NCBI GenBank assembly: GCA_015657535.1
Contig: JADHZB010001957.1
Span: 1 to 64,000, forward strand
Length of the DNA stretch: 64,000 nucleotides
Direction of reading: 5' to 3'
From: Nephromyces sp. MM_2019
Lineage: Eukaryota > Apicomplexa > Aconoidasida > Nephromycida
The position numbers were made by a program, and so were the translations under genes. Of the stretch, positions 1 to 11,143 are shown piece by piece. Position 1 is the first letter of the stretch, and each line of letters opens with the position of its first letter. Below the pieces are notes generated by a model. The model saw only the letters and a list, made by a program, of their open reading frames with translations, did no database searches and was not told the DNA's origin.

Positions 1-483
1 TTTTTTTTTTTGATGCTTTATATGCGTGATTTTTGGCGCTTTTTGTGTGTGCGTGTGTTGGATTGTGTGTGCATAGTAGCTTTTTTCCCACTATTTGCTT
101 GTACTTGGGTCTTTATTTCTATTTCTTTCTAATATAAGCAGTTGAATTCTCAATATTAATTTTGAGAATTCAACCATAAATATGATGGTATTTTAAAGTG
201 ACTTGAGCCTTTTCCTAAAGCTACTGGAATGCATTTTATTTTTCTGCCGTTTTGAATCACATTTGAAGCATTTTGATGAGATTTCCTCGATTTTTTCATC
301 TTCTTCAATTCAATAAGGAAGAAATTCTGATAAACTGTTGCTAATTTGGTAAAAAAATGTTATTTCTCCCCATTTTTCAAGCAAAAACTTATGTTTTATT
401 TCAAAAATATCACAAGCCAAATGAAGAGGTTTTTCAACTTTGACACAGAAGTCTTACTCGGTTATTTTTGATGAATATTGCAG

Positions 484-3013
484 GAATTCGGCAAGTCCAC
501 ATACTGGCTCACAGCTTGGGTGCTAGGCTTCTTCTAATGAGCTTGAGGAAAATTGCCGAGGAAAGCAGGTTTTTTATGGCAAAATTCCTGTGCACTTTCG
601 ATGCTCAAATAATGGTTTAACTTCTGCTTTTGGTTTGGTGTAGCTACAGCAGAAAGTTTCTTTGTGTGCGAATCTTTTCATCTCTATTGCAAAAATTTTT
701 TCACAGCAAAATGCCGAAAATACGAGCAAACTGAGCCTTTTTAGCTTCATGAAAAAGTGATGTATATTCCTAAATATAATTAGAATAATCCTCTTTTTCC
801 GACAAAATTTTTCCTGGACTGAATGAATTTCAGACTATTTTCGTTATAATTCGTACTTATTACATCTTCAGTCATGTGTTTAACTAGATTTATGCAGTTG
901 ATCTCCTGCTGGTGTTATTTTTGGAGAAACTGACTATTTTTGAGGGAAATTTTCCAATTTTTTCCTTTTAAAAAAATCTAATTTTTGCATCATTTGAGAG
1001 GCAAATTCTAATTTTTCATCGGATTTTTCTCTTTAATTTTTGTTTTAAAATGTAAAAGCTGTTTTTTTTCTTGTTTTATGTGCATGAAAAATTGTATATA
1101 TGTCAGTAATAGCTTGTTTTTTTCGCAGTTTGAGTTTGAAACTTTCGAATTTCTTTTTTTGTTATGAAACCATTTTCTGATTTTCCCTCACTCACGGTTT
1201 TCTTTGCTGATAATATTTTTAATGTATTCAAAAAATTTTTTTCTTCTTCAACTTTTTAGCTTGTTTTGTGAGTTAAAGAGTGGCTCGGCTGCAACTTTGG
1301 ATATGAAACAACTTGAGATAGTTTCCATTGTTTTACTCAACCCGGAATATCATCTGGATGACTTTGTCAATAAGGTTGCTCTTTTTGTTTTATTTCAAAG
1401 ATTCTCTTTGATTTTAGTCTTTCCAGAGCTAAGCAGCGAGCTTTGCTTAACTCTACCGCTAGAAAGTGTGTGTTTGTGTTTGTGTGTGTGTTTTTTTTTT
1501 TTTTTGCAAAATAGCTGGATTAATAGATTCTAGAGAAAAAGGCATAGGACTTTGTGGTTATCGTTATTTTATTAATAAGTAATTCATAGGGAGAATATAT
1601 TTTAAGCTTCTCTGAAGTTTTTTATTTCCTGATTTTTGAAGATTTTGGTGCAAAATTTGGAGTTTTTTGCATTAATTTTGATTTTTTTAATACTTATCCA
1701 AACTTTGAGATATTTAAATGAAGATGTAGCTAACATCCATCTTCATAAGAGATTCTTTTGAAGTTTCTTGTTTAAACGAAAACTCTTTTGAAGAATGAGT
1801 TGCTGCATAGAAACCACTAAAAGCAAAAATATCTTTTAATGATTTTTTGTGAAATTGATTCAAATTTAGGCAGATATTTTCCCGAAAGAAAAAAAATTTC
1901 TCAAAGAATTAGATTATTATACCAAAATTGAAAAATAAAATATAAAATTAAAGACGTTTTCTAGTAAAAAAGTTAAAGTGAGATTTCTTAAAATTATGTC
2001 GATCATTGCCATTTTAGATGGAGATTTTATTTGATGCTTCAGGCTTAATCGCCTTAAAATTTTGGCTTTTTTATGAGTTTTTTTGCTGATTTTTTTGTGA
2101 TTTATTAGCCTTGTGAAAATGCGAATTACAGTGGAACTTCTATGGTTTGATTCTTTTTTAGCTTAATTTGTAGACCTTGAATAGCAAATTGTTTTTTCTA
2201 GCTTATTGCATTTAAGGCGAACTTTTCTTTTAACATATTACTATTAAGTGCTTCGAATCTATTTGGTTTCATCAATTTTGATTTTTTTATTTTCATTTTG
2301 AGCTTTTTTCTGTGTTTAATTATGTATTTTGAAGAAAAATCTAATCGTTCAATAACATCATAAATGCACATTTAAACACATGCACACATAGTCACACACA
2401 TAATCACAAGAACACACACAATCACACTCGCACACAATCGCAAATACACACAGACACACAGAATCGCAGTCTCACACACACACACACACACGCATGATGA
2501 TATTCTGCTCTTCCAAGCCGTTTTTTTACAGGAATACTACTTTTTGAGAGAATACTGCACCAACATATCAATTTTCTGTGATTCGCACGATGGAGTAAGA
2601 ATTTTTTCCTAACCTTACACCTTTTTTCGTATTTTTCCAACAAAATTTCTTCTTGTGCTGTTTCCCCTAATTTAATGGGAATTTGCGTGTGTGTAACATC
2701 ATTTTGAAGATAAACTTACCAATGAAAATAAAAAAGAAAAACCTTTTTTCAAATTCTGCCTTTGGACTAACATGGATGTTTGTTAAAAGCCAAATTCCTT
2801 AGCTTTCGCTTATATCTTACACAACTCCAAGATTAAAGCTTACTTTTAGGAGTGCGTAGCCCAAGGTATCCTTAATTTGATTGCTTTTTCATTTGTATTT
2901 TTTGTAAAGTAAACTGAAATTTGAGGTTTTTCTGCGTTTAACATTTGTTTTTTTAGCGTTTTTAATGATAGTTTTGCATTTAATTGCGAATTCAATCATG
3001 TCAAAAGTCTTGA

Positions 3014-3055
<42 letters not shown>

Positions 3056-5300
3056 ACCCTAGTGTGTAGAAACAGCTGGATTAATACTTGCTCTTAAATA
3101 TCTTATATATAGTGCTTTTAAGCTTTTTTTTACTGCATTTTTCAAGCTGTTCAAAGTATGGAAAAAATTTCTATTTGCTAAATAATTGCAGAGAAATAAT
3201 CTTTTTTAAAGGATTTTTAGGTAAATATTTTTTTATTTTAGTGTTTTATTTGTGTGTGTTATTTTTTGTATATAGCCTACTGTAGAAACTAAATTTCTAT
3301 GGTATAAAGATTATAGTTTTTTCTGTGTCTATACTATAAAAAGTATACTTTTTCATTTTTTTATACTATAAAAACAATATTTCTTTATCTTTCTTTATTC
3401 TTTCCTTCCTCTTCCTGCTTTTTTTGTATTTTTCTGCTGCTATTTTTAAGCATCTAATTTCAATTCTAATCAACTCTCTTTTTAGGCTCTTTGGTGGGCT
3501 GAATTAATCAGCGGAAAAAAATCTCTGGGAAGGAGTGTTTTTGGCCTTCACAAATCCATAAACCTTCATAGCAGAGGTGCCTTTCTGAAGAATTCTTTTT
3601 TATCTGCTGCTGGAGCTTTTAAGGATGATTTATCAATTATAAATGAGCAGCGGAAAGATTGGCTAGGTAAATTTTTCATCAAGGGGGGTGTGTGTATGTT
3701 GCTTATATGCAGTAGATCACACTTGTAACAAGCTTAAGTTTGATCTAAAAATCAATTTTTTAATTACCGATTCATTTTTGCTTCAGTGTGTGTGCTTGTA
3801 TCGATAAATTTATGTGGTGTGTATGGTGTTTTGGGAACCACTGTGTGTGTGTCGTTTCTTTGGTCGTCACTATGCGTGTTTGCGTTCAAAAAAAGGTTTA
3901 AATTGCTATGATGCTCTCAAGTCAATATTTTATGTGTCTTGTTCAAAATTGCTCATATGACGGAATTTATAGGTTGGTAAACACACGCATGTCCTCACAC
4001 ACACTCAGGCACACACGTCCAAACGCACACACATCCTCACACCAGCACACACGTCCACACGCACAAACACAGGCACACGCGTCCACACGCACATCCGCAC
4101 ACCAGCACACACGTCCACACGCACACCCACACACGCCCACACACACAGACACACTCATATTCAAGTCACACGCATTATGTTTCATTTTCAAATTAAATGT
4201 AAAATATTATGTTTTCTCTGAATTTCACTCAAAATAATCTTTAAACTCGATTTTCCAAAGCAATTGTTTTTGTCTTTTGAGTGAATTATTATCAGTGTAC
4301 ATACACCCATTTAACTGAAAGCCTATTGCGTATAAAATCGTAATAATTTTGAATTTTAAGGATATTTACTTTTTTCAAGCGGACGTTCTAGAGTTCAACA
4401 GCTGCTGTAAAATTTCAAATCTTTAACTTGAAGAATCTTTGTGATTGCTGCAATATTTTCAGGTTTTTCTCCGTCTTGTTGCATACGTTTCAAATGAGCA
4501 TGTTTTCATTGAAAATTTATCTTCTTCATCCTCAATATATATATATAAAATTACCTATAAAATCGTTAATTTTTGCATTTATTTCAAATTCGATTATAAA
4601 ATTCTCATCTTTTAAAATCTGCTTTTTTTTCCTGCAGACGTCGATGTCATTGATATGACTTGGCTAGGGTCAAATGTACACTCTCTTCGGCACTCTTATT
4701 GGCCTCTTAACCGAGAAGTCATTGAAGATATCAGGTCAATTGATAGTCATTAGAGAAGCTATTAAATTTGCATCTTCTTTGCTGGATTTGCTATGAAGCA
4801 AATAACACACAACTACTGTATTTGAAAAATACCGTTTTTCTCATGGATTATGACGCTAAAATCGTCATTCTGCTATTTTTTCTTATCATTTATACCTTTC
4901 TAGCCCAGGTAACATAGAAGAGCTTAGCAGTAGATTTTTCTCTACGTGATGTGGATTTTCCTCTACTTCCAATAGATTGTATAATATTAATGTGCCCATA
5001 TTCGTGAATTAGTTTCCCTTTTGATTTTTTGCCGTTTCTTCTGTTTTTCCGTCTTAAAATTTGTATCATTTACATATTAAAACAACAGTTTACCGAGCAG
5101 ATGAATTTATCTAAAGAAACCCCTTTTTCTGTAGATTTGCATTTTTTTCTACTCAATTTCTCTTTTGAAATAGGGAATTGATAGTTACTCGGAAGAGAGC
5201 AAGGAGACGGACTTCAAGGCTAGATAAACGTGAAGGGAACGTCTGGGTATACAGGGTAGCACCTGCCAAGCTGACTTCCTTATTCCGGAGGGATTTTTGA
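484..5300 (+). CDS. alpha/beta hydrolase, DUF900-like, 5' incomplete
   Basis: Six phase-checked exons: 484-568, 1260-1374, 2532-2594, 3486-3666, 4638-4734 and 5174-5300 (TGA). They give about 222 residues, with the N-terminus missing (upstream of the window or in unseen exons). The first exon encodes AHSLGARLLLMSLRKI, a nucleophile elbow (His-Ser-Leu-Gly) with the candidate catalytic Ser. Exon 3 ends in CDSHDG and exon 4 opens with ALWWAEL; together they resemble the D-x-AL acid region of the DUF900 hydrolases. Exon 5 carries RHSYWPLNREVIEDI, giving a candidate catalytic His. The C-terminus is basic (VTRKRARRRTSRLDKR). All three triad regions occur in the expected order, so the enzyme is probably active; the substrate is unknown. 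Reading exon 5 straight through meets an early TAG at 4751, whereas the donor at 4735 joins in frame to a longer, family-like tail. Assignment is from motif pattern only. Confidence 0.72.
1466..1506. repeat. TG-rich then T-rich tract
   Basis: Imperfect (TG)n followed by poly-T just inside the intron after exon 1260-1374. An apparent ORF across it is microsatellite translation. Confidence 0.8.
2369..2493. repeat. CA-rich imperfect microsatellite
   Basis: About 125 bases of CACA broken by AT/TC units, ending in a pure (CA)n run. It lies in an intron of the hydrolase gene about 40 bases upstream of the short exon 2532-2594. Confidence 0.85.
3017..3057. repeat. (CA)n microsatellite
   Basis: Nearly pure CA dinucleotide run in the intron between hydrolase exons 2532-2594 and 3486-3666. 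Confidence 0.9.
3978..4156. repeat. CA-rich minisatellite with CACACGTCCACACGCAC units
   Basis: Higher-order repeat of CA stretches separated by GTCC, GCAC and CCAG spacers, within the intron 3667-4637. It is open in several frames on both strands, but the His/Thr/Pro-rich or Cys/Val-rich translations are low-complexity artefacts. Confidence 0.85.
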
Positions 5301-5361
5301 GGCGAAATCCCTCTGTGGCTTACCTAATTTAAAGAGCTTAAATTTGCTTGAAAAATTCAAT

Positions 5362-8300
5362 TTACTCAGCTTTTGCTTCATCAATGCTTGCTTCGTCTGT
5401 GGCAACAAAGGTGAAATCGTCAAGACAAGCAATTTTCCTCATTTTTCATCAAAAAAGTGGGAAAAAATCTCGTTTCGCACCGATATCCCAGCACTGAAGA
5501 TAGTTTTCGTGAATTAAGCTTTTGATTATTTCAGACTAAAGACAGGAGCGTCTTGAACCTGCGTTTTAGCTACTCTCAAAATTTTTTAGGCTGTACTTTT
5601 TTCTTGGTACTTTAAAACTTGAATAGGGCCAACTTTAGCATATATTTGCCGGCTTTTACCTGTATTTCGTGAAGCTTTTAAACTTCTGATCGGCAGAACT
5701 TCTTCAAGTGAAGAAACCTCTCTCTCTCTTCTGCCACTTTTAAAGGCCTTGGAAGAAGGCTTCTTTAAGCCCCTCTTTTTGACGTTTTTTCCGGGCTTTT
5801 TACAGCTTTTAAAACTTCCTTAAAGTCCTTGCTCACCTGGGCAAAATGCTGATTTCTCTCTACCATATTACCCCTTGATAAAAGTGATGAAAAAATACTT
5901 CAAATTGGTATGAAATGCTAGTTTAACCAGAAAGATTTCTAAAGCCAATAAAAGAGAGCTTTATTATGCAGCCTAGAGGAGGCCGCATAATAAAACTCTG
6001 AGCTAGCCAGCTTCATAAACTCTCAGTCCCAGCGAGAGCTTAATAAATTTGTCGTGGGTGCTACCACTGGTAATGGTGATTGGTTCTATATATCATCACA
6101 ATAATTTAAATTATTCTTTTGATAGGAATGTTTAAATTCGTCGATAAGAACATCATTTTTGGTGATTGGCCTAATTTTCTCTTAATTTTATTGCTATATA
6201 AACATTTTATAATATTTTCAATGGAATTCAGGTATTAGCAGTTTTTTGATACAAATTTTATACGCATATTTATCAAGAAAATAGCTTTTTTAGTGTCCTT
6301 GTAAAGCCTTTAAATTTACGAGACGTAGAGTTCTCAGGCTTCCTTTGTTTAAATTGATAGTAACCTTATACCGCTGAGGTTTTTGAGATTTAAATTCATT
6401 CTAAATAATGACTGGAATAGGCTAGACTTTTGATACTTGGTGTTTGCCACGCTATTCATGGAGCCATCAACTTCAATCATAGCTAGGTGAAGTCTCCTTG
6501 TTAGGTGAAGTCTTTCTCTTCGTGTGCTCTGCAAGTAAAATTTAGCCAGCGCGCTGTTAGCCGAAAAGACGCCATATTACTTAAAATGGAACCTTACGTT
6601 AAGTTACGCTGTATCCCCTTCTATATAGACCCTGGCACTTTAAAAATCAAAGATGCTTAGTTTCGATACATCGGGGTCGAACGTAGGTTATGTGAAGTTT
6701 AATAAGGTAGGAAGACGGAAAAAATTTGTTCTTCAAACTTGGTTCCCATTTTTGGGAGAATCTCAAGTTTTGCTTTGATTCAAAGCAATAAATTCCGATG
6801 CAGGCTCACTGATTTGCAAAATTGCCCAGATTCCTAAAAAGTAGATATAATGGAATTTTAAAGCTTAAATTCGTAGAATATCTTCAGGCGCTACTAAACA
6901 AAAAGCAAACCACCATGCTACATTGAAAGGTGCAAGCATTTTAATTTTTAGGGATGTGCAACACTATCAAAAATGGCACATTGAGGGAAGAAAAAATTTA
7001 ACGAGTACTAACCACCCAAATGGGTCGTAATATAGTGAAAATACGGTATCCAGTCCAGTGAAAGGCATCGCAGTACCGTGAAAAAGAAACAGAAATTAAA
7101 AGAATCATACAAAGTAAAATCAATATACTTAATAAAATCAATGCTGAAATTCGTAAATATACAATTAATCAAAGTTTTTTCAGACGCTAGCAACTTGAAC
7201 AGAAGCCCTGTAGTAACATGGTAAGCTCAACACACTCAAGGAACTAGCCAAAAATTGAATCAGTGACCTAAAAAATGATACTTTTGCTTTTATTAGCGGC
7301 ATCGCTGCTTCAGCCACCTTGGATACGTTGTCAAGAAGAGGACTGCATCCCTCTGGTTACTCTCTCTTTCATAAGTTCAAACTCGAAAAAAATGCATCAG
7401 GTTGAGGAGGTTAACAGTAGTATATCATTTAGCTAAATTCAAATGATAGGAGAGAATCTTATTTGCTGTTGGTCCACATTTAAATAAACCAAACCTAATG
7501 GCAAAAACTTGTATTTATACAATAAAAACTATCAAATCTGCTTAAAACACCATTCAGAATACGCTGAAATCACTGCAAAAACTTTCTCATCAAGCAAACC
7601 TTCTTCAAGGAATAAAAACTAAGATTTTATTGAGAGCATTGAACTACTCTTCGTTACCGCCTTTTTTGGCTTTCGTGTTGCGTTTTTCAGCTTGTTTGTT
7701 GTCTTTTTCATCGATTTGCTGACTTTCAACTACCACCCTCTGGGAGTATATCTTAGTGCCGGATACTATTTTCTGGAGCGTGGCCACTCGCCATAGATTT
7801 CATGTAGCTTAACGCCTGCCGTCATTACAGCATTGGCTTAACCCTGCTGGAGAGACGTATATTCTGGGGCTATTTCTCTGAGATTTATGCATATTTTTCC
7901 TTGTTTTTTTTAAGTTGATAACCCCGATTATCTTTGGCAGCACTTTTCTGGCGGTCACTTCATCGCAACATATTGACACCTAGCCAGAATAAAGACGCTT
8001 ATTCGCTACGACCCCTAAAAGTGAACTTAATGTACCAATTCACCCTCTTTTATGTTTGAGAATCTCTCTGCTACGAGTCAGTCTTTCTTCATATTGAAAT
8101 AAAAAGAAGCTACGTAATGTATCAAACTCTGAAGCAAGCCTGAGTTAGTAACAAAAAGCTACTTTTCTGCTTGAGTTTAAAAGGGATTGTATCCTTTTAA
8201 ACCTGGCATAGGAGAAGCTTAGCTCCATGTTAGACACGGAAACAGAGAAAGTGCATATTGTAGTTTGAATGTAAGACACTTGTAGGATCAAAATTTCAAA

Positions 8301-10414
8301 AGAATGAGCTACAAAGCATCCTGCGCATTAATTCGCAATAAATACAAACACAATTGTACTAATAGGATAAAAGCTTAATAATATTTTGTATTGTATCAAT
8401 TTGTGGTTTATGTCCTTTTCAATAAACTGTAACAGATCAAAGAAAATGACGAAACAATGCACGTATGAGATATGATTTTGTGGGGAGTGTCTATCGCTCT
8501 TTTCATTTGAAAAATCAAACGTTTAACGGGTATATGAAGCTTCAAACTACCGGAAAGATGTAGTGGCAAGACTTAGACATCTCCATGCTAAATTGTTCTC
8601 ATGATACCCCTTGAAATGGTTGAAAAGAGATATATCAGGTATGAACCAGTTGAAAAACATGGTAAATTGAGCTAAATTTGGCTTGAGGGTTAGCATTTTC
8701 AGGAATATCAAGGGCTTCGTGAGTTATCTGCAAAAAATTTAAAGAGATGGAAAAGTAAGTAAAATAAGGGGAGGGAAATTGGCTAAACCAAAGAGGTGAA
8801 AATGTGACCTAAAAATTGTTATTTTTAGCAATAATAATACTAATTTTGATATTCGGGTATCTCCTATTCTTTTTGAAAATTCCAAGCTATAATAATAAGT
8901 CAATCTCAAAGTAGTATTAATCAAAATATAAAATGATATATTATCACTGGTAATACAACAAGGAATGTGTCATCTGGTAAACTGAAGGGATTAACAAGTA
9001 GGTATACTAAAGAGAAAGTGCTAAAAAGAGATTAAAAAGCGCTAAAATTAAAGAAAACTACTGAACCCAAAGAAAACCTACAAAAATACAAGAATCTGCC
9101 TATTCACTAGCTCAGTCAAAGCAAATTCTCACCAAATTCCCTCGTTGCCAGTGAATATCCACTTATTTAAATCTTCTACGCAGTCCATCCTTCTGCGTAA
9201 CCAGCACTAAGCAGCCCTAAAGGTGCCCTAAGGCCGAGGGCTTTCCTGGGGACCTAGCCGTGTGTCTTCTCCAGTTTTTACAGCCTCCCACTGCTATTTG
9301 CGATAACAATAATAATAATAACAACAGCATAATATATATCAAATTAAAACGAAGGAGACGACCAATATACCATTTTCTTCAGAATACCAAGGGGTCGGAA
9401 AATTGCCTTGAAGCACTGGGGAAAATCAACATGCCAATACTTGGCTTACATTTCGGTGGAAATCATTGACCCGAAAGCAGCTACAGAGACTACCTTTTCA
9501 TCTCAAAGAAATGTCCAAAAGTCGTGGTTTCTGCTCAGACATTCAGGGAGTGAAACTTGTCTGATCTAGTCTCAATATGAAAGATATGAATTCAGCACTT
9601 CACTCGAGGATCCTTGCAAACACTGGCCTGAGCAGTGTCTTCATGTAGACAGTTCTTTTCGCTTATCAGCAATCTCTAAAGAGAAGGAGCGACTTCTCTT
9701 TAATTTCTCTTAATTTTGTAAGCAAAAGCTCATTATTTTCAACACAACTATATAGTTTCAGTGATTTTCGTGGGAGGTAGAGTTTTTATATTGTAATTTG
9801 ATGAAAAAATCTTAAATTTCTCTTGTTGGAGGTGGAAAATTGTTTATCTGCTATTTTGAGCAACAGGGAAGCTTTATGTAGAGTATTGGGATGCTTGACG
9901 AGGAGTTTTATAGGGACGAAGTTTGAGTATATTGCTAGCTTTCCACCTTGTGTTTCGGGAAGAGATTATTATGAGTGAGATCAAGCTATTATTATGAGTG
10001 AGATCAAGCTATTATTCCGAATGAAGTCATTTCAAGTAAAAATTAGTTTTCACGCATGAAATCGCCCCATAGGCCACATCATAAAGCATCACAGCAGAAA
10101 TTATAACATACATGACAAGGGTGGCATCATGACCCTGTACTGCGCTTTGATGCTGCATTTTTGAGAATTTAAGAGGAGATAAGTGCACTCTCACAGCAAG
10201 ATTCAATTAGCACCTAAATAATTGTTTTTTATGGCTTTTGAACTTTAATCTGATTACTTCTTTTGATAAAAAAGTCCTTAAAGACATCGTTAGCAAGGTA
10301 CTACAACAGCGCAGCAAATATGGATGATTCCAAAATTTTTATGCCGCTTTTTTCGGAGCATTTTGGCATCTTCCAAATCCAGTCGTCGACATGCTGATTT
10401 TCACATTTTTTCAT
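5362..10414 (-). CDS. unrecognised multi-exon gene
   Basis: Proposed start is the ATG at 10414: exon 10305-10414 begins MKKCENQHVDDWIWKMPKC. The next exon, about 10150, has a GTATGT donor and encodes IKAQYRVMMPPLS. It joins in phase to an exon about 9800-9957 (LAIYSNFVPIKLLVKHPNT). Other supported pieces are about 9370-9413 (CFKAIFRPLGILKKM), 8650-8729 (ITHEALDIPENANPQAKF), 8552-8615 (GYHENNLAWRCLSLATTSF), 8049-8138 (LASEFDTLRSFFLFQYEERL), a Lys-rich stretch near 7660-7740, 7200-7281, a 24-base exon near 6806-6829, 6368-6532 (LHLAMIEVDGSMNSVANTKY), about 5660-5757 (SSLEEVLPIRSLKASRNT) and 5362-5396 (EASIDEAKAE then stop). Introns are T-rich on this strand. No family recognised; helical, basic near the C-terminus, with an acidic tail. 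The order is clear, but several joins are not phase-resolved, and 7650-8000 is open in more than one frame. Two adjacent genes are possible. Confidence 0.45.
9965..10016. repeat. two tandem copies of a 23-base unit
   Basis: ATTATTATGAGTGAGATCAA plus GCT is present twice exactly (9965-9987, 9988-10010), followed by the first bases of a third copy. It lies in an intron of the minus-strand gene just upstream of the exon near 9957. Confidence 0.9.
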
Positions 10415-11143
10415 CGTTAAAAGTTGTTTTTAAAAAAAAATTTTCATCAGAGGAGTAAATTTACGGCTTTTTGCCTTTAAAAATTTCATCATTTAAGATT
10501 CGATGTTATGTACAATAAAAGCTGTAAAGCTCCTTCCTCATCTGCAAGTCACACCAGAAAAGGTATGAAGTAAATATTATAAATAAAATCATTCAAATAA
10601 TGCCAATATGGTAAGATTGTGATTGTAAGATTGCAGAAAACTTACACAAAAAATTACCTAATGCTTTTGGAAGAGAAAAATACACTGAAACTAGGGAGGA
10701 GGTTAAGATTTATGTCCTTTTGCATAATTGAATTTTCCACTATTTATGGTCTAAAATTGCAATGAATTACACCCTCTTGGGCTCTTTTAGAAAACTCAGC
10801 TTATTTTGCACTTTATGCGATTTCTGCCGCGATTTCTCCCTGCTCATGTCCCAGTTTATGTCAATTTTTACAGTTTTTTGCCCAAAACACTTTATTTTAA
10901 GGCTCTTTTCCTTCTTCGCTTTGTAAAAGTTTTCGGGATTTTCTTCTAATCTTAATTTGAGCTTTATTTTTTATTGCAGAAGCCCGGAGCTCGTCTACCT
11001 CTTGATTATTTCCATCTTTGAAGATGTTTAATAGGCGGTATATGTCTATCTTACTGGCTTAAGCAAAAAATACGCTGTAAAATTAAAGCTTCTGCAACTA
11101 AGTTAAGGAGATTCATTGATTTTCAGACAATTTTGGAATTGCC
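10415..11143. promoter_or_regulatory. divergent intergenic region
   Basis: This 730-base gap lies between the proposed start of the minus-strand gene (10414) and the first ATG of the kleisin gene (11144), so it should contain both promoters. I see no recognisable core element beyond T-rich stretches. The assignment rests on gene orientation only. Confidence 0.4.

Noticed and set aside
3908..4237. 109-codon plus-strand ORF and a 74-codon antisense ORF
   Set aside because: They are translations of the CA-rich minisatellite inside a hydrolase intron.
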